Shown: in pieces, positions 49,901 through 61,900 of the stretch
How positions within the stretch are numbered: position 1 is the first letter of the stretch
Layout: every line of letters begins with the position of its first letter
From: Siphonodentalium dalli
Taxonomy: Eukaryota > Mollusca > Scaphopoda > Gadilida > Siphonodentaliidae
Length of the DNA: 64,000 nt
NCBI GenBank assembly: GCA_032622095.1
Contig: CP136061.1
Span: 93,619,345-93,683,344, forward strand
Direction of reading: 5' to 3'
Made by a program: the position numbers and the translations under genes
Notes under the pieces: generated by a model
Told to the model about the DNA's origin: nothing
Databases searched by the model: none
Seen by the model: only the letters and a program-made list of their open reading frames with translations

Positions 49901-52900
49901 CCTCTTAGACGACACAACAAGCCTCTTTTTGTTGTAATTTTGTCTTCTATTCAACTTTAAGTTGTTTTTTTTTCCTTGTATATATCATTTTTGTTCGCAA
50001 AAGTATTCAATAAACGGAATATCCAGTTTATATAAAATTTTATAATATATAATGTTAAACATAACCAAACTAAATGAATATCCAGCCACAGGAACAATAT
50101 TATGTTCACAATTCACTACATAACCTGCTATAGTTAATATATATTTGACCAATTAGTTTTTGGGACTTGAGTACCTAACATACTTTATGATTATTGACTG
50201 ATGATGGGACAGGGTGTATTTATCCGTTACATATATCCCGATGTTTTGGTTTTGGATTGCGAATATAATTGATGCGTGACCAGATTAATTGTTTGACAAC
50301 GAAGGTTCCTGGACCGAATAACACATTCAATTCATTATCAATAAACATGGGTAAACAATGAATGTTAGTAATAGAATATAATTAAAGAAATCTTTATTGC
50401 ATGATAATGTTTTAACGACAACTATCAGACGAAACTGGAAATATGAACAAATTAGCATGGATTCAACCAACGGAAATAGACTGGAATAACAAAGTAATAC
50501 AACAATGAATATGGAATAAGAGAACGAATGACATGACATACACTTAATTAAACTACCGAATATACAACGAGAACATAAAACAATGATTATGCCATGAATT
50601 TATGTTCGTCTTTATATATAGTATTATCAAATAGTATATTGGCATCTCTATAACAGCCATTTGTGTATTGTAACGCATTTAACAGAGTGTGTATATGTGA
50701 ACACCGGATTCATCTACCGGATTATACGGATGGTGACTCAATTGTTAGTGCAAACAGGCAAATATGTGAGCGTCAACGCGATGTGGGCGTTACCATTAAT
50801 AGACACATTCATAAAAATTCTTTGTGTCTTAAGAAATTTACAAACAAACCACGGAAAAGTTATTTTTTTGTTATTGATTCAAATTTTAGCATTTATAATA
50901 TCCCTAAACTCAATGTATACGGTTTTTAAATGATTTTAGGGCGCGGAGAACATGAAATGTTGGCGTGAACACCTGCACGAAAATAGGAAATCGGACGCGA
51001 TTTTGAATTGCGAACGCGAAATTCTCATTATAAGCAATTCTTTCCGATTTTCGGTTTCTGTATTTGTTGAGATTTGCAGGTCGCATAGCTCCTTTGCTTA
51101 TAATACTACATCGAAATCGATTGTATTTATTTAAAAAACGATGTCGAAGTAGCGAGTCGAACTTTATTTACAGTTATTTTGATGTAGGGTTACCCTTCCG
51201 GTGACGTAGGTTCCAGGCCCTGATCGATGGATATATATGATGACATGGATGTTGACACTGTAGAACTCGAATGACGGGATATTTGTGACTTGTGAGTCGT
51301 GACATGGAGGCATGGGCAACCAGTGCAGAGTTACCAGAGTATTATGACGTAATGATGCTAATGATCACATGGGTGACATCTATTGAGTTTTATTTTCCCT
51401 TGTTTTAACTTTTATTGTGCTATAAAGTTAATGTCACAGACACAGAGAGTATTTGACTATTTTCTCTCTAAATCTATTTCAAATTTTCGAACTAGCCAAC
51501 TACAACTATGCTTACTGGAGACGACTTTGGTTTCATTGGGTGACATCATTTATGAAATTACAAGTAAATTACATGCGAGTAATATGGCCGATTAGTGAGT
51601 TCTCTAATTAATTTCCACACAAATAAAGTGGTGTACCGTGTATCCAGATAAGTCTACAATGTTAGCCGACCCAGTAGTCAAACATACATGTCTACATTCG
51701 TTCCACTCTGTATTCCGTCTTTTAAAATATCCTCCCATTGCGACTTGCCGAAAACCGCCGCAGACAACAACTTAATCGTAAATGTTGTTGAGATTTTCAT
51801 TTTCGTTCTTTGACTAAACCTTGAACTTAACGAATAATTGATGATGGAACCTCACGAAACAAAAGTTATTTGCTGTATAAAAGTCCACTCAATGAGTACC
51901 GATACCGACCCGGTTTGCGGTACTGAACATCAGTACGGAACCGGTACCGAAAGTTGTGGTACCGTCGGTACTTTGACAACCCTGATCCCTATCTGAAATT
52001 TATAAACAATTAAAAATTTAGATAAGTCTGTATCCAAAACACGAATGGCAAGAAGATATTGGAGGATTTTATCGATTGATTGGAAAATTGTATATATCAT
52101 TTTACTCCATGAAATTATCCATTACTTTCTAGAATTCTATGGTATCTATTTCCAATGGCCTTACTGTTATAGATATTTGAAATAGGTAACAATATTTTTC
52201 AAATTTATGGTATTGTTAGTCAAGCCTTGAAATAGTGTGTCTGTCATTTGCAGAATGAGGTCCCCAGAGGGTGAATTTAGTGATGCTACCCTGCATAGTG
52301 GGCTAGCATCACCAATTTCACCCTCTGGGAACCTCATTCTGCTGAGGTATACGCAGAATGAGGTCCCCAGAGGGTGAATTTGGTGATGCTAGCCTGCTAT
52401 GCTGGGTAGCATCACTAAATTCACCCTCTGGGGACCTCATTCTGCAAATGACAGGCACACTATTTCAAGGCTTGTTGTTAGTAGTAGAGCCTTGACCCAT
52501 AAAACCATTTCTCGGGCAGGGATGAGAATAAAATAAATGCCTATCCTCACATATCTGCGTGCTATTTTGGGGATAATTCCTGAAGTGAACTCAATTTCAA
52601 CTCATGGTACCTTAACCCTTCCAAGCCTTGAAATAGTGTGCCTGTCATTTGCAGAATGAGGTCCCCAGAGGGTGAATTTAGTGATCCTACCCCGCACAGC
52701 GGGCTAGCATCACCAAATTCACCCTCTGGGGACCTCATTCTGCTTACAACTCAGCAGAATGAGGTTCCCAGAGGGTGAATTTGGTGATGCTAGCCCACTA
52801 TGCGGTATAGCATCACTAAATTCACCCTCTGGGAACCTCATTCTGCAAATGACAGACACACTATTTCAAGGCTTGAACCCTTCCATGACTGGAGATTCCT

Positions 52901-55900
52901 GAATTTTTGCAAAAACACTGTGCCAATGCATTCTCTTATATATGTGAGTTTCCCATAGGGAGCCTCGCATATATAAGAGAATACATTGGCTTAACAATAT
53001 TTACCTTGACCTTGTAAGCCAGTGCATTCTCTTATATATGTATATGCGAGGCTTCCTATGGGAGACTTGCATATATTAGAGAATTTCCTAGCACAGGATC
53101 TTTAAAGGGTTACTGTACATTAAATCCGGCCATTTATGGGACCATCTCCTTTTAAACTCAACAGAATATATACATGTATATGCAACAAATGAATGAATAT
53201 GAGCCATGGATTAGTCCAAAATAACCTTGTGAACATTCTCTATGAAAGACGGAAACAACATGGTAATTATTTAATCAAATTAAAATTCTTTCATTCGTTG
53301 TATACATTCTGTTGAGTATAAAAGGAGACAGTCCCATAAATGGCCAGATTTAGTGTAGAGTACCCCTTTAACCCTTTACCCAACAGAAAGGCCCTGTGCC
53401 AATGCATTCTCTTATATATGCGAGTCGACCATAGGTCGCCTCGCATATATAAGAGAATGCATTGGCTTAACAAATTAAAAATTATAAAATTGTTAAAGAA
53501 TGTAAGAAAAAATGGTAAAAAGTGTTAAAAAAAAATTTTTTTTAGGCCAATGCATTCTCTTATATATGCGAGGCGACCTATGGTCGACTCGCATATATAA
53601 GAGAATGCATTGGCACAGGGCATAACTGTAACTATCACAATGTGGTCAAGGAGCCGGTTCCAATGATATCCATATTTGTATGGTTCTATTGAGACAGACC
53701 GAAGATATTTTAGGCTGTTGAAGCTTTATTTGGCCAGTTTTGGCCGGTTTGTTGGGTAAAGGGTTAATGCTGTGCACACCAGCACAGCTCCCATCATGAA
53801 AGGGTTAGTGTAAATTGTGGAGTTGGGTGTTCTAATGAATTTACCGGTTATTCCCTACATACTGTCGCAAATTCGGAAATCATAATTATCTGTTCTCTAC
53901 ATGTGTGTGTAAGATCTCTATTACTTTCAGACTTTGATCGATCCAACATTGCTTCTGATCTTAGAGAATCCTGAGTGGGGTCTCAAGTAAGTGACAATAT
54001 ACAAAAAAGGAAATAAAATATTAAATCTCATAAAGTCAGTGATGAACCATTATTGGTTAAATGGCAATATATAATATCAGTCCTCATAATTGGCTTCGGC
54101 AATGCCGAAGCCATTTGCTAAAGCAAACTGGGCCACGGCAAAGGGTTGCCGTAGCAGATTGCCGAAGCCAAAATATCTGGATTAAGAGGGCTGATAATAT
54201 ACGCATGTATATATTTTTTATGAACTGTGTATGTTTTTGTCATACCAGTAGTTTGTTTTCCTTTTAACATGCATTCTTCAACAAAAGATAATTAATTGTC
54301 TGGTTCAGGTTACATGTTAAACAAATTTAGGGTCAGTAGGAAGCCCTACAAGTAATTGTTTTATTTTGACATGTTTATGGTTTTTCTGGTCTTCCGTAAG
54401 ATTAATATAACATTGTTATTGATTTTCTGTATATATAAACTGTCATAAACACAATGCTTTGATGGGGAAAACAACCCATTTTGAGACATTGAAAAGTGTT
54501 TAAAGTTTTTTTATTCCTGGAAAATTTCTTGGAAACTATGAACAAACTTATGAGTTTAGTCTTAGAAAGATTCGGTCGAGAAACCTGAACCACAATTATT
54601 TTTTTTTCTTAAAATCATTCCCAAGCCATTCAAACGGTGCTAGGTACCTAGTATCCCCCAACTTTCAAAAGAGGACATTTCCCCACCCGGATATTTACCC
54701 ACCCAGATATTTACCCACCCAGATATTTACCCCCCAGACATTTACCCACCCGGATATTTACCCACCGGACATCCATCCTAAAGCACTCATAAGAAGCAAT
54801 ATGTGTGATGATTGGATCCCAAATCCTTTATCGCAAACATCAAGGAATGTTTTGACAGCACAGTGAAGCTAACTCAAGCGATCAATATCAACTCAGCTGA
54901 TTCAATATATTCATGAACATCAAATGATGCTAGCCTGCTTTGTGTGATAGCATCACTAAATTCACCCTCTGGGGACCTCATTCTGCAAATGTCCTTTGAT
55001 TCAGGTTACCTATTGATTTGTGAGTGACTGAGTGAGTGAGTTCTGGTTAACTACAATGTCGCTGTTTGAGGCATCGGCTGATGTAATTTTTACATTAATA
55101 AAGTGCATCATAAACCACTATTAATGACCAATGAACACAATGTATTCAATACCTGCACAATTCTCGGCGATCTTATGGTTATAATATTTGTGAGTTCATT
55201 AGAACGAACGTAGCTATGAATTTCAGTGTCATGAATAGCCAAACATACAAACAATATAAAAGTAGGAATGCACGACAGATGGCCGACGGTTCCTAAAAAA
55301 GGAAACTAAGTTTCATCAAACTTCAAGAGCGTGGGTAACAAACAATCACAAAGGTGTGCCCCCACCCACAAATTGCAGGACTCAGAACAAGTTAAGTATT
55401 TGATAATATCGAGTTTCATTCAGCATTCACTGCATGATATGCAATAGCCTTTACTAGTAACATCTAAGTATACTTATGAAATCAAAGTATACTCGCAAAT
55501 GACATTGCTGAGAACATCGCTGATTAAAATGCCATATGTTCCCTGGTTTCCAGAGAATGTCAATCAACTCCCCATTGGTTCAATCAAGGGCAAGTGCATT
55601 CAGTTCATTGAAGACGTTGACAGTCGGCATATTTCAAAGATGTAGTGCCGCCTTTCAAGTATAAATATACAACGATGTCGCCATAAGTTCAAAGCTGCAG
55701 TGGTTGTTAACCCATCGGTTGTAGATTAAAAACTGTAAAACAAACACGGTATTCAATAATACCTGACATTTTCTGATGTTAAAATAAATAATGCAGTTTT
55801 AATCGACGATGGAAATGGTAATCGATTATCGGCTTTATCAACGGTTCATCGATTATACGATTAATCATGGCACTCCTAAGTGAGTTATGTTTTCTAATAG

Positions 55901-58900
55901 ATTGTCATTTATTTTAGGCTTTCTACAGCATCAGATGGTACAGCTAGCAACGTTAAAGATGTCAAATCCATGCTTTCAACTAAGCCAACACTCACCTTTA
56001 CATGTAGAATAACGAGAGCTATCCAGAGGGTTCTCTTCCAAATAATCATATTTTTCTCAGGTGAGCTTTTAAAGATATGGTAAGCATTCGCGATTGGTAT
56101 TGCTGTTAAAAGTCACATTGGTTAAAACAGCCATAAAAGGAAAGAATATTACATTATAAACAAACTTTTTTCCTATACCAATCATAAATTTCGAGCAAAT
56201 TGCATGTTATTGTCATGTTAAGACTCCATGTTATGTAAACAACCAGTACGCAACGAATATGGGAACTTTGGTTAGAAATGCCACAAAGTTGTTTACAATA
56301 TAATGGTATAGCCCTTGCTAATCCACAGCTCTCAAGATATCAGTGTTGAATGGGTCACCGTGAATCACTCTCCGAAAAAAATCAATACAGTGTTCAGTGT
56401 TTTGCTTATCACTCAACTATTTACGTGCTGTATATAAACGAGCACAGGTGGTTTGTTCACAGTCAAAATAAGTTCTGATTGTTTGAATGGGTAAACAGGG
56501 CGTCTGCGAATTATTTAATCATAGACTCCATTGTATTTTTTTACAATCACAATAAATTTATTTTGCTTTTGACAACTTTGTTAGAAAATATATATATGCA
56601 GGTAATAAGATCTGCCAATTACAATATCTTACACTTCTAGAGGATAGACCTATATGGCGTAGTACATGTAGATAAATCCTACATTGAAATTATTTACTTT
56701 TACTGGATTTTCTCCTTATCAGCTACCGGCCCATTCCTCCGACCCCTAGTGGAAACCCTGCCTAAGCAGAATGAGGTCTCCAGAGGGTGAATTTGGTGAT
56801 GCTATCTCGCAGTTTGGGATAGCGTCACTAAATTCACCCTCTGGGGACCTCATTTTGCAAATATCAGACACACTATCTCCAGGCTTGTTGAGAAGATACT
56901 ATTTTTTTTTTAGTTGTGACAGCTGCAGTCGTCGGCTACTTTGGGCTGAAGTATTGGTACAAACGACAAGAGAATCAACAACAAGAGGTTTATGATATGG
57001 TTGAAAAAATATTAGGTATGTCTCAATATTATTCTTTATTATACGCTCAACAGTGAATTATAGAAAAAAATGCGTTTAGATAAACATAGATATCACCCAG
57101 AAGGGGATATAGAAGAATATACTTTCACACTAGCTCGCGCGTGCGACCGATTCACTTGCGTGTACCAATGCGCTACCAGAATATTTCAAGCCGTTAATGT
57201 TTATTTCAAGGCTTCTGAGAATCATAATGTTACAAATGAAATGAACCTCAATGCAAACCAAAGCGTTTCAAACGTATTCGGGCCATTGACAGCAACAGCG
57301 ATTGAATTTATTGAAATGTGTTTACAATTTCGAGACGGTGTTTCCTGGTGTACTGTTTCCGGTTTAATTTCTCATTCGAAGTTTGTGTTGAAGGACAAAG
57401 TGAAAGAACCCATTGTGATTTTCTAAATTATATTATATTCATTGATATTATTACATTTATAATTAAAATCTATTTTATGTTTAAATTTGACATATTTATG
57501 GGGGGAAATAAAGGGAAGAATATGGGAATTATATGTTTATATTCTGCGGATGGTGAAGTATCATTGCGTGAACAGGCAGCGATCAGCTGATGACTTAAAA
57601 AATGATGCATCGATTGAAGACCATTGTGAGATCATTTATCGTCGTAAATGGTCAATTTCTTTGTAAATGCGTATAATAAAAAGAACATCTAGTGTTTTTT
57701 TGAGTGGATACAGAAAAATATCTCATTCGCTCGCTAAAATAAACATTTGTCTCGCTCATTCATGACATATTTTTTCGGTATCCACTCAAAAACACTAGAT
57801 ATCCTCTATTTATACGCCCGTTTTTGAAAAGGGGCATATTATGTTTTTGTCCATTCATTTTTAGTTTTCAGTTGCGAGGACAAATAAATAAAAATTCTGT
57901 GTTCTCATGCCCTCGTCACTGAAATTTTCTTTTAAAAAGCCTAGTCAAAATTTTTTTTCAATATTTCCTGTTACATATATTGGATTTGAACAATTAAAAT
58001 TCATTTGTTTTTGTTTCTGGAGTATGTTTTTTCAGCTTTTAAGAAAAAATTTAAATAAATAGCCTCCCTCATCTCAAAATTGAGATCTTAATTGCCTGAG
58101 AACACAGATATTTTATTTTAATCACCTAGCTTACTGTATACACCCCTGAGGATTAAACCCAGTCTATATTATTTCTCCCAAAAAAATCTTGGGGGGGTTC
58201 TCAAAGATAAGCCCACCCCTATTTTTAGAACTTGGAGTATTGATGTCAGGTTAACTCTGAATGAAGATGACAAAAATTCATGCACAAACATAGCATTACT
58301 CCAGTTAATTTCTATTGCAAAAGTCCTGCCCCATTGTTTAACAAAATGCTATATTATAATTTATTAAATGATCCTACCCTTATTCAGGGTTTCCGCTAGG
58401 TTTTGGGGAACGGGTCCTGTATCCGCCGAGGGGAAAATGCAGTCAATGTTTTCAATGTCGTGGAAACACTAGTAGACCTACTTTTGTTGTATCAGCCAAT
58501 AGAAGAAACAGAGAGTAGATTCGCTGATCGTTTTGCATCCATTTTCTACCTAAGTTACTATGCTATCAACCGCAATAACTTTAAAACATAGAAAATTTAT
58601 TAGATAAAAATTAATTGCTGTATACAGAAACACGCCCGTTGAAGTTAAACGACCACTATTCAAGACTTGTCAGAAAGTTTGGATGCATAACATACCGGAA
58701 TATAACATGATTATATTATCGGCGGTCATTTTTCGTAACCTAACCGCAGCAACGTAACCAGCGGACTACAAAGCATGTGTTTTAGCGAACTCCGGTTTGA
58801 TCACTTCCTCAGTTCGTGTTAGATCGGTCCGAGTGTGTATTCACCCTCTGGGGAACTTATTCTCGCTTGTACTGTATTTCGTAGTACTGTCCCAATGAAA

Positions 58901-61900
58901 TTGAGAAGTAAACATGTTTATACCTGTATACATATGGAATATGTCCTGTGGTATGACAGAAGGGGAAAAATTGGCTGGGGGAATGGGCCCAAAAAGGGAT
59001 CCCCTGCCACTATAGCGGAAACCCTGCCTTATTCCATTCAATAAACCGATTCTATAAATTGTGATATTAAACGTTCGAAAATAGTGCCAGGTGACCTTTG
59101 ACTTCCAGTTTGTCGTCTGTTTACATTCCGTATGCTACGTCTCAAAATACTATGGCTTCCAATATTTTTCCAACAAACTATAATGATGAAGAGTTTGAAA
59201 AGTTATGTCATAAAATATACGCCATTAAATATGCCAAAGAATCTTTATTTAGCTGGGACTATTTCTTTATGCGGGCAAACAATGTATAGTCAGTGAAACT
59301 TTATCGCATGCCTTATAGAAGCCGATCATAGTTTCACTTCCCATTTGTTGATTTAAGTATGTTTTTTCAAGGTTTTGGATCATGAAAAAATAGAATCTAC
59401 AACTCGTCCAGTAAATTAGGTCTGGACCTCGCCAAAGGCTTGGTCCAGACCTAATTTACTGGACTCGTTTTGTAAATTCCGCTATAAACTTGTTTTAGAT
59501 CCTCTATATATAAGATATATTTTTTAATATTTATCTAACATAATAAAACATAAAATATTTTATTTTAATGAAATAAAACAATATACATCATGATTCACCA
59601 AATTCACCCTCTGGGAACCTCATTCTGCTGAGGTGTAAGCAGAATGAGGTCCCCAGAGTCTGAATTTGGTGATGCTAGCCCGCTATGCGGGGTAGCATCA
59701 CTAAATTCACCCTCTGGGGAACCTGAGCAGAATGAGGTTCCCAGAGGGTGAATTTGGTGATGCTAGCCCGCTATGCGGGGTAGCATCACTAAATTCACCC
59801 TCTGGGGACCTCATTCTGCAAATGACAGGCACACTATTTCAAGGCTTGCATTTTGCGCTCCAAAATACATCTAATAATAACTGATTTTAATTTTTTTCTG
59901 GTATCAAAATAAATACTTGAAATACCTTTCTACAAATGTCCCAGAATGATGCCTTGAAGTCATAAAAAAATACCAAAAAAATCGGACCCCGAGCTAATAC
60001 TGCACCATTTGTATTCATTGATTTCCCTAAATCGGAAACGTAATAACACATGACTGTCCGGAAAAGATATATTGTGTTATCTTAACATATAATCAAGCCT
60101 TGAAATAGTGTGTCTGTCATTTGCAGAATGAGGTCCCCAGAGGGTGAATTTAGTGATGCTGCCCCGCATAGCGGGCTAGCATCACAAAATTCACCCTCTG
60201 GGAACCTCATTCTGCAAATGACAGACACACTATTTCAAGGCTTGCATATAATTATTTTAAAACTTGACTTGAATTATGTATAATTTTGGGGTTCAAACAT
60301 GTCTGTTTGCGCATCTATGTGGTTAACTATTGCATTCGACTACGTCACTGAAGTGAGATATTTGTTCAGCAAATGGCCAATACTTGAAATAGTGTCTGTC
60401 TGTCATTTGCAGAATGAGGTCCCCAGAGCAGGCTAGCCTCACAAAACACCATCTGGGAACCTCATTTTGCTGAGGCCTCAAGTGCTATGGTAAACCTAGG
60501 ATCATATTGAAGTTCCCCAGTTGAAGTTGGTGATGTTCACCAATGCTAGCCAGTTGTGCGGGGGTAGCATCACTAAATTCACCTCATTCTGCATATGATA
60601 GACACTATTTCCAGACTTGCAAATGGCTATAACCTAATGAGTGGAATCAAATCAGTATACCAGTAGCACATACTAATCCATTGATCTTTGCAGAAATTAT
60701 ACAGAATCAACACAAGAATTTCCAAGACAGTGACGACCCTGACATTCAACCATATGTTGCTGTACAACACGTCAGAGATCAACTATTACCACCGTCCAAG
60801 AGGTTAGTCTGCATACAAGCCTGAGTTTTTTAGTGTGCCTATAATTTGAAGAATGAGGTTCCACAGACGGTGAATTTAGTGACGCTATCCTGCATAGTGG
60901 GCTAGCATCACCAAATTCACCCTATGGGGACCTCATTCTGCATGGCCTCATCTCCTATGGGAGACATAGACTCAAATTGAAGTTCCCAAATGGTGAATAT
61001 TGTGATGTACACCCATTGGGAACCTCGATTATGCAATGTGTCGTCTGCCAATTTGGGGATATACAGAAACTAAGCTGAAAAAAGAAATAGAATCTAAGTT
61101 TCTATAGAAATTTGATAATAAAGAAACTTCTCAGTGGAGATGAGGCCTAAGCAGAATGATGTCCCAAGAGGGTGAATTTGGTGATGGTAGCCCGCTATGC
61201 GGGATAGCGTCACTAAATTCACCCTCTGTGGACCTCATTCTGCAAATGAGAGACATTCTACAATCAGATTTGAAAGTCAAGTAATTGTAATTATACCCTG
61301 TTCATGTCATAACTTGAACAGTAGTGCTCGGATCTCAATGAAATTTTGTATGGATGTTCACTACTATGAGGGCATTCAATAGAAGGTTACATCGTTTTGT
61401 TCCGATTTTCCATTCTGGAGTTATTCATCTTTGTTAATCTAGAAATGTTGGCTGTTTGGTCCATCCGATGTCCGTTCAGGTCATAACTTGAACAGTAATG
61501 CTTGGATCTCAATGAAATTTGTATGGATGTTCACCACTATGCGGACATTTAATGGCACATTCAACTGTTTTGTTTTGGTTTTTTGTTCTATAGTTATTCA
61601 TCTATGTTTATATGAAAATGCTAATTTTTGGGTCCATCTATCAGTCATAAGTTATAGATATGCCCACACTAGGCGGTATGCCACAAGGGGGTATGCACCG
61701 GACGACAGTCCATCTCTTGTGTTTTATTTTTAACAATTTGAAGGGTTAATTAATGTAAGGATCTAAGGATGGCTCTGCATATAAACAGGTACCATAAACT
61801 TTGTGACAAAAGTCAAGTTAAATTCGAAGGTAAGATACGTCTACTGAAAAATTTTCGTACCTCCACCAACAACGGCAGAGGAAATTGTTAAAATTTTCAA

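Larger units (their letters stand above)
46934..51222. mobile_element. 4.3-kb element with 21-bp perfect inverted ends
   Basis: CAGGGCCTGGAACCTACGTC(A) at the left is matched perfectly by (T)GACGTAGGTTCCAGGCCCTG at the right. Only ATCGA is repeated outside (46929-46933 and 51223-51227), so the target length, and hence the superfamily, is uncertain. It could be the inner inverted repeat of the host hAT. No transposase recognised. 90-codon frames at 50661-50933 have no known domain. Confidence 0.65.
46471..51984. mobile_element. Nested 5.5-kb hAT-like element, CAGGGTTGTCAA ends
   Basis: It starts CAGGGTTGTCAATAGGTAC and ends GTACTTTGACAACCCTG, with ATCCCTAT duplicated on each side (46463-46470 and 51985-51992). 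'ggtaccggtaccgg' and 'gtaccgac' words crowd both subterminal regions (46490-46580 and 51895-51970). It carries a further inverted-repeat element (46934-51222). It is large enough for an autonomous copy, but no intact hAT transposase frame is visible. Confidence 0.88.

Noticed and set aside
55263-55878. hAT-like element with TAGGAATGC and GGCACTCCTA ends
   Set aside because: The inverted match is short and the 8-bp flanks (tataaaag and agtgagtt) do not agree.
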